A stretch of 64,000 nt of DNA from positions 1 through 64,000 of the forward strand of contig NZ_AULS01000001.1 in the NCBI RefSeq assembly GCF_000422405.1, written 5' to 3'. The position numbers and the translations under genes are program-made. Shown in pieces: positions 6,766-14,279 of this stretch. This DNA comes from Microbacterium luticocti DSM 19459. GTDB taxonomy: Bacteria > Actinomycetota > Actinomycetes > Actinomycetales > Microbacteriaceae. Positions within the stretch are counted from its first letter, which is position 1. Each line of letters opens with the position of its first letter. The notes below the pieces were generated by a model. It ran no database searches and had not been told where the DNA came from. It was given only the letters and a program-made list of their open reading frames with translations.

Positions 6766-6811
6766 GTGGTGGGCGATGCCGGACTCGAACCGACGACCTC
6801 TTCCGTGTGAA
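6766..6811 (-). repeat. attR: 46-bp core shared with attL, within tRNA-Val(CAC)
   Basis: The sequence is identical over 46 bp to 660-705. It reconstitutes the 3' half of the tRNA-Val gene, so the host tRNA stays functional after integration. The integrase gene lies immediately inside it. Confidence 0.9.
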
Positions 6812-6842
6812 GGAAGCGCGCTACCAACTGCGCCAATCGCCC
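6767..6842 (-). tRNA. tRNA-Val(CAC)
   Basis: The minus strand folds as a 76-nt tRNA with the CCA encoded. The acceptor stem is GGGCGAT with ATCGCCC, the D arm GCGCAGTTGGTAGCGC, the anticodon stem CTTCC/GGAAG around loop TTCACAC (anticodon CAC, reading GUG) and the T arm GTCGGTTCGAGTCCGGC. Its 3' 46 bp belong to the integrated element's att repeat. Confidence 0.95.
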
Positions 6843-6993
6843 GTCTCCCGAGGGGGACGAGTATCGATCGTACCGGATGTTCGGGGGTGTTTCCGACCAC
6901 GCGGCGGGTGACACGCGCGGGCGGTGCGCGGTTTTGCACTGCGGCCCGGATCGGCTACAGTCATATCTGCGCCGGAGTGATCCGGAGCGAAAT

Positions 6994-7066
6994 GCGGATG
7001 TAGCGCAGTTGGTAGCGCATCACCTTGCCAAGGTGAGGGTCGCGAGTTCGAGTCTCGTCATCCGCT
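6994..7066 (+). tRNA. tRNA-Gly(GCC)
   Basis: The sequence folds as a cloverleaf. The acceptor stem is GCGGATG/CATCCGC, the D arm GCGCAGTTGGTAGCGC, the anticodon stem TCACC/GGTGA with loop TTGCCAA (anticodon GCC) and the T arm GCGAGTTCGAGTCTCGT. CCA is not encoded. Confidence 0.95.
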
Positions 7067-7117
7067 CGAGTGCGGGGTTCCTTTCCGAAGGGACACGCCG
7101 TGGGGTTCGAACCACGC

Positions 7118-7191
7118 GGTGGCGTGGCCGAGAGGCTAGGCACCGGCCTGCAAAGCCGTTTACACGGGTTCGAATCCCGTCGCCACCTCCA
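7118..7191 (+). tRNA. tRNA-Cys(GCA)
   Basis: The acceptor stem is GGTGGCG/CGCCACC, the anticodon loop CTGCAAA gives anticodon GCA, and the T arm is ACGGGTTCGAATCCCGT. The discriminator base is T, as in tRNA-Cys, and the CCA end is encoded at 7189-7191. Confidence 0.95.
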
Positions 7192-7230
7192 CTCCCGGTC
7201 GCTGATCGGACAAGTGAACAGCCTTCACAG

Positions 7231-7302
7231 GCGCGATTGGCGCAGCGGTAGCGCGCTTCCCTGACACGGAAGAGGTCACTGGTTCGATCCCAGTATCGCG
7301 CA
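7231..7302 (+). tRNA. tRNA-Val(GAC)
   Basis: The acceptor stem is GCGCGAT/ATCGCGC, the D arm GCGCAGCGGTAGCGC, the anticodon stem CTTCC/GGAAG with loop CTGACAC (anticodon GAC) and the T arm ACTGGTTCGATCCCAGT. It is closely similar to the tRNA-Val(CAC) that hosts the element but lacks the exact 46-bp att sequence. CCA is not encoded. Confidence 0.95.
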
Positions 7303-7307
7303 CCGAG

Positions 7308-7331
7308 AAACCCCCGGTGAAACGGGGGTTT
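7308..7331 (+). terminator. rho-independent terminator of the tRNA cluster
   Basis: The stem AAACCCCCG (7308-7316) pairs with CGGGGGTTT (7323-7331), with a 6-nt loop and a T-run immediately after, four bases beyond the last tRNA. Confidence 0.85.
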
Positions 7332-7410
7332 TCGTGTTTCCGGGGTGCGTTGTGCGCGCCCCGCGGAAAAATGATCGCCGATCCGCCTGACATGTCCGGC
7401 ACACCTGCCG

Positions 7411-8514
7411 ATGGTGCCTGGTATGACGGCGATCGACAACGGGTTCCCCACCACACACGGTGCTGCGGCCACGCAGCGCCCGTCCGCGAAGCTGCCGAGA
7501 TCGGCACGGAAGGTGGCCGCGGTGGCCCTGGCCGCCGTCGTCATCCTGGCCGGCACCGCCGCAGCCGACAAGGCGCAGGCCGAGCAGGACGGCCGGGCGC
7601 AGACCCAGGTCGCCGCCGCGAACGCGCAGGCCCTGGTCATCGGTCACGACCGGATGCAGACCCTCGAGTCGGCGGCGTTCCTGCGCGTGAAGGCCGCTCG
7701 CGAGCTCGTCGCGGCCCGCACGGCGTTCGACGCCGCCGCGGCCACAGCCGAGGGGACACTCGGCGCCGCCAAGGGCAAAGTCGACGTCGCCGCCGAGCGC
7801 ACGCGCCTGGCCGCGATCCGTCGTGCTGCCACGGCCGCCGTCGACGCCGCCGCGGTGACGACACAGACCGCCGCCGCCGGCGCCCTCACCAGCGCGGTGA
7901 AGGCGAAGATCCGCGCCTATGACGCCGCTCACGCGCGGACGGCCGCGTCGACCCGTGCCGCGCAGACCGCGCAGGTCTACACCGCCGCTCCGGCCACGTC
8001 GGGCGCGGGCGCCGCGAAGAGCGCCACCGCCAAGCGTGCCACCGCCACCGCATCCACCAAGAGCACCGCCAAGAGCGCGAAGAGCCCGGCGAAGGCGCCC
8101 GCACCCAAGGCGAAGGCGAGCTCGTCCGGTGGCTGGTTCGCGCAGATGCGCTCCATCCTCACTCAGGTGGGCGGGGGCGGCATCCGTCTGGTGCAGTACA
8201 ACGGCGTGTGCGCGGGCGGGCGCGCGGTCGCCTGCTCGACGCAGGGCACCATCAAGGTCAGCTCCGCCATCGCCTCGTGGACCCACGCCCGCAAGGTCTG
8301 GGCGATGACCCACGAGCTCGCCCACCAGTACCAGTTCCGGGTGTGGGGCAAGCTGATGGCCTCGAAGACCTACCGCAGCCTGTTCGGCGGCAACATCGAG
8401 CTGCTCGCCAACTGCATGGCATCGGCCCGCGGCGCGACCGCACACGGCATGCACTGCTCGGCGAAGCAGATCTCCTGGGCGCGCAACATCTGGTCGGGAC
8501 GCATCGTCGGCTGA
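7411..8514 (+). CDS. secreted Ala-rich protein with C-terminal HExxH metallopeptidase-like domain
   Basis: This is a 367-residue protein. Residues about 33-52 form a basic-then-hydrophobic export signal (RKVAAVALAAVVILAGTAAA). Residues 55-250 are very Ala-rich and probably coiled coil plus a Lys/Ala/Thr-rich linker. The last 115 residues form a compact domain (GGGGIRLVQYNGVCAGGRAV) with four cysteines and the zincin motif THELAHQYQF (His301, Glu302, His305), followed by NIELLANCMASARG. That motif suggests a zinc peptidase or an inactive relative acting at the cell surface. No specific family is recognised. The ATG at 7423 is an alternative start; neither has a good ribosome binding site. Confidence 0.7.
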   Translation: MVPGMTAIDNGFPTTHGAAATQRPSAKLPRSARKVAAVALAAVVILAGTAAADKAQAEQDGRAQTQVAAANAQALVIGHDRMQTLESAAFLRVKAARELVAARTAFDAAAATAEGTLGAAKGKVDVAAERTRLAAIRRAATAAVDAAAVTTQTAAAGALTSAVKAKIRAYDAAHARTAASTRAAQTAQVYTAAPATSGAGAAKSATAKRATATASTKSTAKSAKSPAKAPAPKAKASSSGGWFAQMRSILTQVGGGGIRLVQYNGVCAGGRAVACSTQGTIKVSSAIASWTHARKVWAMTHELAHQYQFRVWGKLMASKTYRSLFGGNIELLANCMASARGATAHGMHCSAKQISWARNIWSGRIVG

Positions 8515-8593
8515 CCGCGGCAGGGGATGAGATTCCTCTCACAACACCCCGATCCACAGCATCCATTGATAACGGATTCGTAACGTCGAAGGG

Positions 8594-9859
8594 ATGCCAG
8601 CAGCTACACGACTGTCCGCACTCGATGGGCTCCGCGGCGTCGCGGCGCTCGTCGTGGTCGTCCACCATGCCCTTCTGGTCTCACCGTCGATGGCGGCCGC
8701 GTACTACGGCGGCTCGGTCGGCGACGACCCGCTGCACGTCGCGCTGGCGTACTCGCCGCTGCATCTGCTGTGGGGCGGCGCGGAGGCCGTGGTCGTGTTC
8801 TTCGTGCTCTCGGGGTTCGTGCTCGCCCGGCAGGTGCGCTCACGCTCGTTCGACTGGTTCGCCTACTTTCCGTCCCGCCTGCTGCGCCTGTACCTGCCGG
8901 TGATCGCGGCGGTGGCCTTCGCGTACGCGATCATGCTGCTGCCCCACGACGGGGCGCCCGACAGCCCGTGGCTCGACCGTGACGCCGGCTACCCGTTCGG
9001 GGCGATCCTGCAGGACGTGACCCTGCTCGGCGGCGTGTCGGGCGTCGTCTCGCCGCTGTGGACCTTGCGGTGGGAGGTGATCTTCTCGCTGCTCCTGCCC
9101 ATCGCCGCATACGCGGCACGGCTGATCCCCGCGTGGCTGCTCGGTGCCGCCTGCGTCGTGCTGTCGACGGTCGGCGCGGCTCGCGACGTCGCGGCGCTGC
9201 AGTACCTGCCGATCTTCGGTGTCGGCGTCGCCATCGAAGGCGAATGGGATCGCATCGGCCGCATCGTGGATCGGATCAGCCGCCGCGCCGGGTGGCTCGT
9301 GTGGACCGCTGTGCTGGCGGTGGCGACGGTGCTGCTGAGCATGCACTGGCTGCTCGTGCTGCCGCTCGGCCACGCCGCGACCGTGATGCTCGCCCAGGGG
9401 CCGATCGTGGTGGGCGCCGGCATCCTCGTGATCGCCGCGGTGCACTGCACGCCCGTACGGCGTCTGCTGACCTGGCGGCCGATCGCCCTGCTCGGGGCGA
9501 TCTCGTTCAGCCTGTACCTCATCCACGAGCCGCTGGTGATCCTGATGGCCAACGTGACGGATGCCGCGCGCTGGACCGTTCTGGCCGCGGTACCGCTGGC
9601 GCTGGCGACCGCCTGGGTGTTCTGGCTCGTCGTGGAGCGCCCGGCGCACCACCTCGCCCGTACCGTGCGGGCGCGGGCGGTGTGGCATCCGCCCGCCGAC
9701 GCGGGTGCGCGGCAGCAGCCCGGGTCGGACGGTGCGCCGGGCGAGCCCGGGCCCGTGCGCGACCGAGCGCCGGGCACAGGGTTCGCCACGACGCCCGACA
9801 CGATGGGCCCCTCCGTGCACGACGGCGCGGCACGCGAACGCACCCCGGCGCACCGCTGA
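8594..9859 (+). CDS. acyltransferase-3 family membrane protein
   Basis: This is a 421-residue integral membrane protein with about ten hydrophobic segments. The N-terminus RLSALDGLRGVAALVVVVHH holds the family's signature (Asp-Gly-Leu-Arg-Gly and the active-site histidines), followed by AEAVVVFFVLSGFVLARQV and SRLLRLYLPVIAA. Such enzymes O-acetylate or O-acylate cell-surface glycans or lipids using acyl-CoA. The last 60 residues are a polar, Gly/Pro/Ala-rich cytoplasmic tail. It is monocistronic, with a GAAGGG site before the ATG. The acceptor substrate cannot be told from the sequence. Confidence 0.85.
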   Translation: MPAATRLSALDGLRGVAALVVVVHHALLVSPSMAAAYYGGSVGDDPLHVALAYSPLHLLWGGAEAVVVFFVLSGFVLARQVRSRSFDWFAYFPSRLLRLYLPVIAAVAFAYAIMLLPHDGAPDSPWLDRDAGYPFGAILQDVTLLGGVSGVVSPLWTLRWEVIFSLLLPIAAYAARLIPAWLLGAACVVLSTVGAARDVAALQYLPIFGVGVAIEGEWDRIGRIVDRISRRAGWLVWTAVLAVATVLLSMHWLLVLPLGHAATVMLAQGPIVVGAGILVIAAVHCTPVRRLLTWRPIALLGAISFSLYLIHEPLVILMANVTDAARWTVLAAVPLALATAWVFWLVVERPAHHLARTVRARAVWHPPADAGARQQPGSDGAPGEPGPVRDRAPGTGFATTPDTMGPSVHDGAARERTPAHR

Positions 9860-10012
9860 GCGCACCCCGGCCACGGATGCGTGCGCCGCGCCCGGCCGTG
9901 TGCGGCGGGGTCGGTACGCACTGTTCGCACCCCGCCGCGCGATCGCATGCAACCCGCCCGCCGGCACGGGTCGTGCGCACCGCGCCTGATCGCGCGTACG
10001 ACCCGCGCGCAT

Positions 10013-10018
10013 TAGGCT
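10013..10018 (+). promoter_or_regulatory. -10 element of a leaderless gene (TAGGCT)
   Basis: TAGGCT ends six bases before the ATG at 10025, so the transcript would start at the start codon. The same spacing recurs at other genes of this window. Confidence 0.6.
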
Positions 10019-10024
10019 CACGTC

Positions 10025-10540
10025 ATGGCCCACCTCGTGCTCACCGTCGTCGGCGACGATCGCGCCGGCCTCGTTCAAGCCCTCGCCGACACCGTCGCCG
10101 CCCACGGCGGCAACTGGGAGCGCAGCGAACTGGCCGAACTCGCCGGCGCGTTCGCGGGCATTGTGCTCGTCGACGTGCCCGACGCCGACGTGGATGCGCT
10201 GACCGCCGCCCTGAGCGCGTTGAGCGGACTGCTGACCATCACGCCGTACCGCGGCGGTGAAGCGGATGCCACACCACCCGGCGAGCGGGTCACCTTCACC
10301 GTGCTCGGCAACGATCATCCGGGCATCGTCCGCGACATCACCCGCGCGCTGGTCGGCCACGGGTTGACCATCGACCGGTTCACCAGCCGCACCCTCGCCG
10401 CGCCGATGGCCGGCGGGGAGTTGTTCGAGGCCGCCGTCACCGCCCGCGCGACCTCCGACGCCGACACCGCCGACGCCGTCGCTGAACTGGAACGGCTCGC
10501 CGCCGAGATCCAGGTCGAGGTGACGGTCGCCGGAGGCTGA
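10025..10540 (+). CDS. double-ACT-domain protein, GcvR-like regulator
   Basis: This is a 171-residue protein made of two ACT domains. The first is at residues 2-80 (MAHLVLTVVGDDRAGLVQAL, then ADTVAAHGGNWERSELAELA), the second at residues about 88-170 (VTFTVLGNDHPGIVRDITRA, LVGHGLTIDRFTSRTLAAP). Both start with the GxDRxG/GNDHPG ligand-binding turn. This layout is that of glycine-cleavage-system repressor-like (GcvR) amino-acid-sensing proteins, which act through protein partners rather than by binding DNA. Its ligand is unknown. It is expressed from a leaderless promoter and stands just upstream of the thrS leader. Confidence 0.8.
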   Translation: MAHLVLTVVGDDRAGLVQALADTVAAHGGNWERSELAELAGAFAGIVLVDVPDADVDALTAALSALSGLLTITPYRGGEADATPPGERVTFTVLGNDHPGIVRDITRALVGHGLTIDRFTSRTLAAPMAGGELFEAAVTARATSDADTADAVAELERLAAEIQVEVTVAGG

Positions 10541-10553
10541 CGGCCGGCCCGAC

Positions 10554-10559
10554 TAGACT
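10554..10559 (+). promoter_or_regulatory. -10 element (TAGACT) for the thrS leader transcript
   Basis: TAGACT ends six bases before the ATG of the 20-codon leader ORF at 10566. Transcription is therefore expected to begin at that ATG, leaving a 135-nt leader before thrS. Confidence 0.6.
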
Positions 10560-10565
10560 TCCGGT

Positions 10566-10628
10566 ATGCAGCCAGTCGTCCGAGCCCGCAACGAGCAGGC
10601 GGCGGCGCGCGGCCGGCGAACGCGCTAG
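10566..10628 (+). CDS. putative leader peptide upstream of thrS
   Basis: This 20-codon reading frame (MQPVVRARNEQAAARGRRTR) starts exactly six bases after a TAGACT -10 element, so it would be translated from a leaderless mRNA. It ends 72 bases before the thrS GTG. It is arginine-rich (six Arg) with one Thr codon next to the end. GC-rich inverted repeats between its stop and thrS (about 10630-10665) could form alternative hairpins. Translation-dependent control of thrS is plausible, but which amino acid would be sensed is unclear. No T-box element is visible. The ORF could also be fortuitous. Confidence 0.45.
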   Translation: MQPVVRARNEQAAARGRRTR

Positions 10629-10700
10629 GCCCGAGCGGGCAGCGGCGCGACACGCCGCGAAGCTGAGCCATCCGAGCCCTCTTTCTCTGGAGACCTTCCT

Positions 10701-12710
10701 GTGACTGACGCTGTCATTCCGTCGGACGTGAGCTATCCCGCCGACGGATTCGCCCTGTTCCCTGACCGTGCCGTGATCGCGCTGCGCGTCAACGGTGAGC
10801 TCAAAGACCTCGCCACGCTGGTGACCGAGACGGATGCCGTCGAGCCGATCCGCATCGACAGTCCCGAGGGCCTGGCGATCCTGCGCCATTCCACCGCGCA
10901 CGTGCTCGCGCAGGCGGTGCAGCGGGTCAAGCCGCAGACCAACCTGGGGATCGGACCGCCGATCACCGACGGGTTCTACTACGACTTCGGAGCCCCCGAG
11001 CCGTTCACCCCCGAAGACCTCAAGGCCATCGAGAAGGAGATGCAGCGCATCGTCCGTGACGGCCAGCGGTTCGTCCGCCGGGTGGTCACCGACGACCAGG
11101 CGCGGCAGGAGCTGCGCGACGAACCGTTCAAGCTCGAACTGATCGGGTTGAAGGGCGGCGGCGCCGAGAAGACCGAGGGCGCGTCGGTCGAGGTCGGCGC
11201 GGGCGAGCTGACCATCTACGACAACGTGAACCGCGACGGCGAGACGGTCTGGAAGGACCTGTGCCGCGGGCCGCACCTGCCGAACACCCGCCTGATCGGC
11301 AATGGTTGGGCGCTGCAGCGCATCGCCGGCGCCTACTGGCGCGGCAACGAGCACAACCCGCAGCTGCAGCGGGTGTACGGCACCGCCTGGCCCACCAAGG
11401 ACGAGCTGCGCGCGTACCAGCACCGCCTCGAGGAGGCCGCCAAGCGCGACCACCGCAAACTCGGGCGCGAGCTCGACCTGTTCTCGTTCCCCGACGAGAT
11501 CGGATCGGGGCTGAGTGTGTGGCATCCCAAGGGCGGCATCGTCCGCGGCGAGATGGAACAGCACGCGCGACGTCGGCACATCGACGCCGGCTACACCTAC
11601 GTGTACACGCCGCACATCTCCAAGGAGGATCTGTTCCTCACCTCGAACCACCTGGTCACCTACCGGGAGGGCATGTTCCCGCCGATCCGCATGGACGAGG
11701 AGGTCGACGAGCACGGGCACGTCGTCAAGGCGGGGCAGGACTACTACCTCAAGCCGATGAACTGTCCGATGCATATCCTCATCTACAAGGAGCGTGCACG
11801 CAGCTACCGTGACCTGCCGATGCGGCTGGCCGAGAACGGCACCGTGTACCGCAACGAGTTGTCGGGCGCACTGCACGGGCTCACCCGGGTGCGCGGGTTC
11901 ACCCAGGACGACTCGCACCTGTTCGTCACTCCCGAACAGCTCGAATCCGAGGCGACGCGGGTGCTCGAGTTCGTCATCTCGATGCTGCGCGACTTCGGCC
12001 TGGACGACTTCGAGCTCGAGCTGTCGATGCGTGACGACGAGAAGTCGAAGTGGATCGGCTCGGACGAGTTCTGGGAGTACTCGACGAACGCGCTGCGCAA
12101 CGTCGCCCTGGCCAGCGGTCTGAAGCTCACCGAGGTGCCGGGCGAGGCCGCGTTCTACGGGCCGAAGATCGACCTGAAGACCAAGGACGCGATCGGCCGG
12201 GTGTGGCAGCTGTCCACCGTGCAGGTGGACCCCAACCTGCCCGAGCGTTTCGGTCTGGAGTACACCGGGCCCGACGGCGAGAAGCACCGGCCGATCATGA
12301 TCCACCGGGCCCTGTTCGGCTCGATCGAGCGGTTCTTCGCCATCCTGCTCGAGCACTATGCCGGGGCGTTCCCGGTGTGGCTCGCACCGGTGCAGGTGGT
12401 GGGCATCCCCGTCGCCGAGGAGTACGCCGGCTACCTGGACGGCATCGTCGAGCGGCTGCGTGCCGACGGCGTGCGCGCCGAGGTCGACCACAGCGACGAC
12501 CGCATGCAGAAGAAGATCCGTACCCACACCACGCAGAAGGTGCCGTTCCAGCTCATCGCGGGGGAGCAGGACCGCTCCGCCGGCACCGTCTCGTTCCGGT
12601 TCCGCGACGGCTCGCAGCGCAACGGCGTGCCGGTCGACGAGGCGCTGCGTCTGGTGCGGCACGCCATCGACACGAAGGCGCTGGTGAACGCCGCCGAGGA
12701 CCTGTCGTGA
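10701..12710 (+). CDS. thrS: threonyl-tRNA synthetase
   Basis: This is a 669-residue class II synthetase that charges tRNA-Thr. The N-terminus is a TGS-like domain. Residues 60-240 are the editing domain with the HxxxH motif (His63, His67 in [12 protein letters not shown]) and LCRGPHLPN. The catalytic core has motif 2 ([20 protein letters not shown], with DDSHLF) and motif 3 ([17 protein letters not shown]), followed by the anticodon-binding domain ([15 protein letters not shown]). The GTG start has GGAG eight bases upstream. It is preceded by a putative leader ORF, and its stop overlaps the start of the HIT gene (GTGA). Confidence 0.97.
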   Translation: MTDAVIPSDVSYPADGFALFPDRAVIALRVNGELKDLATLVTETDAVEPIRIDSPEGLAILRHSTAHVLAQAVQRVKPQTNLGIGPPITDGFYYDFGAPEPFTPEDLKAIEKEMQRIVRDGQRFVRRVVTDDQARQELRDEPFKLELIGLKGGGAEKTEGASVEVGAGELTIYDNVNRDGETVWKDLCRGPHLPNTRLIGNGWALQRIAGAYWRGNEHNPQLQRVYGTAWPTKDELRAYQHRLEEAAKRDHRKLGRELDLFSFPDEIGSGLSVWHPKGGIVRGEMEQHARRRHIDAGYTYVYTPHISKEDLFLTSNHLVTYREGMFPPIRMDEEVDEHGHVVKAGQDYYLKPMNCPMHILIYKERARSYRDLPMRLAENGTVYRNELSGALHGLTRVRGFTQDDSHLFVTPEQLESEATRVLEFVISMLRDFGLDDFELELSMRDDEKSKWIGSDEFWEYSTNALRNVALASGLKLTEVPGEAAFYGPKIDLKTKDAIGRVWQLSTVQVDPNLPERFGLEYTGPDGEKHRPIMIHRALFGSIERFFAILLEHYAGAFPVWLAPVQVVGIPVAEEYAGYLDGIVERLRADGVRAEVDHSDDRMQKKIRTHTTQKVPFQLIAGEQDRSAGTVSFRFRDGSQRNGVPVDEALRLVRHAIDTKALVNAAEDLS

Positions 12711-13264
12711 CGGATGTCGCCGACGACACGGTCGCGGGGCTGGTGGCCGCCAGCGACCTGCCCGGCGTGCCCGACGAGTTCCAGCGACTGTGGACGCCGC
12801 ACCGCATGGCCTACATCCAGGCCGGGGCCGACGCGATGCGGGCGGACTGCCCGTTCTGCGCGGCGCCCGACAAGAGGGACGAGGACGGGCTGATCGTGCA
12901 CCGCGGGCAGACGGCGTACGTGTTGCTCAACCTGTTCCCGTACAACTCCGGTCACCTGCTGGTCTGCCCGTACCGGCACATCGCCACGTACGACCAGGCG
13001 AGCCCGGAGGAGGTCGCCGAGATCGGAGCGCTCACGCAGCATGCCATGCAGGTGCTGCGTGGCGTGTCGCGGTGCGACGGGTTCAACATCGGCATGAACC
13101 AGGGGAGGGTCGCCGGCGCCGGTGTCGACGAGCACCTGCACCAGCACATCGTGCCCCGCTGGGAGACCGACGCGAACTTCTTCCCGATCATCGCGAAGAC
13201 CAAGGCGCTGCCGCAGCTGCTCGGCGAGGTGCGCCGGGCCGTCGCCAACGCCTGGGCCGGCTGA
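12707..13264 (+). CDS. HIT-family nucleotide hydrolase/transferase (AP4A phosphorylase-like)
   Basis: This is a 185-residue histidine-triad protein with the motif [10 protein letters not shown] (His143, His145, His147). CPFC at 48-51 could bind zinc, and [16 protein letters not shown] is typical of the actinobacterial Ap4A-phosphorylase branch (mycobacterial Rv2613c-like). That branch splits diadenosine tetraphosphate, a by-product of aminoacyl-tRNA synthetases, which fits its translational coupling to thrS, an arrangement conserved in actinobacteria. The GTG start overlaps the thrS stop. Confidence 0.88.
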   Translation: MTDVADDTVAGLVAASDLPGVPDEFQRLWTPHRMAYIQAGADAMRADCPFCAAPDKRDEDGLIVHRGQTAYVLLNLFPYNSGHLLVCPYRHIATYDQASPEEVAEIGALTQHAMQVLRGVSRCDGFNIGMNQGRVAGAGVDEHLHQHIVPRWETDANFFPIIAKTKALPQLLGEVRRAVANAWAG

Positions 13265-13309
13265 GGCCGCACGCGCACGCCGCGGCATCCGCCGCGAGCA
13301 TCACGAGCG

Positions 13310-13372
13310 CAGGAGATATCTCCGGCTCAGGAGGATCCGGCGCAGATTCTCCTGAGCCCGTGAGATCTCCTG
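13310..13372. repeat. long imperfect palindrome between convergent genes
   Basis: CAGGAGAT (13310-13317) pairs with ATCTCCTG (13365-13372). Inside it, GGCTCAGGA-GA (13324-13335) pairs with TCTCCTGAGCC (13348-13358). The result is an extended two-part stem over 63 bp between the convergent HIT and pdxY genes. It would serve as a bidirectional terminator and also looks like a member of a dispersed palindromic repeat. No second copy is present in this window. Confidence 0.55.
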
Positions 13373-13420
13373 TTCCGGTGACGCGGACACCGGGTCGGAT
13401 GAACGGATGCGGATGCCGGC

Positions 13421-14272
13421 TCAGCGCACCTGCGTGACCTCGAACTGCATCCGCGGGTGGGCATAGAACTCCTGCGCCTCGACCAGCTGCAGCTCGCGCT
13501 TGCCCGACTCGTGGGTCAGCCGCAGCAGATCCCAAACGCTCGACGTGGTGCGGGCGAGGGCCTCGGCGGCACTGCCCGTGGCCCGGTAGTGCGCGGTGAA
13601 CAGGGCGGCCGTGACATCCCCCGACCCGTTCGCCTTCAGCGGCAGGAGTGGCGTCTGCACGATCCACGCGCCGGCATCGTCGACGGCCAGCATCTCGATC
13701 GTGCCCTCCGGGCGGTCGGGGCGCTCGACGCTGGTGACCAGCACCGTGCGCGGCCCGATCGCGCGGGCCGCGTCGACCGAGGCGAGCGTCGATGCGAGAT
13801 CGGCGGGCTCGGTGCGTGTCAGATAACCGAGCTCGAACTGGTTCGGCGTGATGATGTCGGCGGCCGGTACCACCCGGTCGCGCAGCAGTTCGGGGATCGC
13901 GGGGGCGACGAAGCATCCCGACTTCGCGTTGCCCATCACCGGGTCGCACGCGTACACGGCGTGCGGGTTGGCGGCCTTGACACGGGCGACGGCATCCAGG
14001 ATGACGTCGGCGATGCCCTCGCCGCCCTGGTAGCCGCTGAGCACCACGTCGACCTCGCCGAGCACGCCGCGCTCTTCGATGCCGGTGATGACGTCGCGCA
14101 CGTCGTCGGGGCTGATCAGAGGTCCGCGCCAGGCGCCGTATCCGGTGTGGTTCGAGAAGTTCACGGTGTACACCGGCAGCACCTCGACGCCGATCCGCTG
14201 AAGCGGGAAGACGGCGGCCGAGTTGCCGACGTGGCCGTAGGCGACGGCGGACTGGATGGAGAGGATGTTCAC
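13421..14272 (-). CDS. pdxY: pyridoxal kinase
   Basis: This is a 283-residue ribokinase-superfamily enzyme that phosphorylates pyridoxal to PLP in salvage. Visible features are the N-terminal MNILSIQSAVAYGHVGNSAA, the substrate loop TVNFSNHTGYGAW, the mid-protein YACDPVMGNAKSGCFV and ADIITPNQFELGYLT, and the C-terminal anion-hole motif KANGSGDVTAALF with the catalytic Asp. The GTG at 14272 is eight bases beyond the stop of the MocR regulator, so both are one transcription unit, divergent from pdxS. Recycling of PLP and de novo synthesis are thus controlled side by side. Confidence 0.92.
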   Translation of the reverse strand: MNILSIQSAVAYGHVGNSAAVFPLQRIGVEVLPVYTVNFSNHTGYGAWRGPLISPDDVRDVITGIEERGVLGEVDVVLSGYQGGEGIADVILDAVARVKAANPHAVYACDPVMGNAKSGCFVAPAIPELLRDRVVPAADIITPNQFELGYLTRTEPADLASTLASVDAARAIGPRTVLVTSVERPDRPEGTIEMLAVDDAGAWIVQTPLLPLKANGSGDVTAALFTAHYRATGSAAEALARTTSSVWDLLRLTHESGKRELQLVEAQEFYAHPRMQFEVTQVR

Positions 14273-14279
14273 CGCTCGA

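Larger units (their letters stand above)
660..6811. mobile_element. 6.15-kb element integrated in tRNA-Val(CAC), satellite-like
   Basis: Two perfect 46-bp copies of the tRNA-Val(CAC) 3' half bound this segment, and a tyrosine integrase ends 14 bp before the right copy. Two modules diverge from about 4700. Rightward are an XRE regulator and the integrase. Leftward are an excisionase-like HTH protein, a replication-initiator-like protein with internal iterons, an HTH protein and three overlapping small genes, ending at a strong hairpin (1698-1734). One small gene of the opposite orientation lies near attL. No capsid, portal, terminase, tail, relaxase, FtsK-type translocase or resistance gene is visible. 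The repressor-integrase versus xis-rep divergence is the plan of phage-inducible chromosomal islands. A degraded prophage or a small AICE-like element is the alternative. Confidence 0.85.

Noticed and set aside
660-6811. Actinomycete integrative and conjugative element (pSAM2-type)
   Set aside because: The integrase, excisionase-like and initiator genes fit, but there is no FtsK-type transfer gene, spread gene or Prim-Pol; transfer by conjugation on its own is not supported.
10541-10700. T-box riboswitch upstream of thrS
   Set aside because: No T-box antiterminator sequence or specifier-loop architecture could be seen; a short leader ORF fits better.
10437-12662. A 741-codon open frame opposite thrS, and similar long opposite frames (8840-10360, 1133-2140, 44092-46968)
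   Set aside because: They mirror well-conserved genes or are arginine/histidine-rich with no start signals; such frames are a by-product of very GC-rich third positions.
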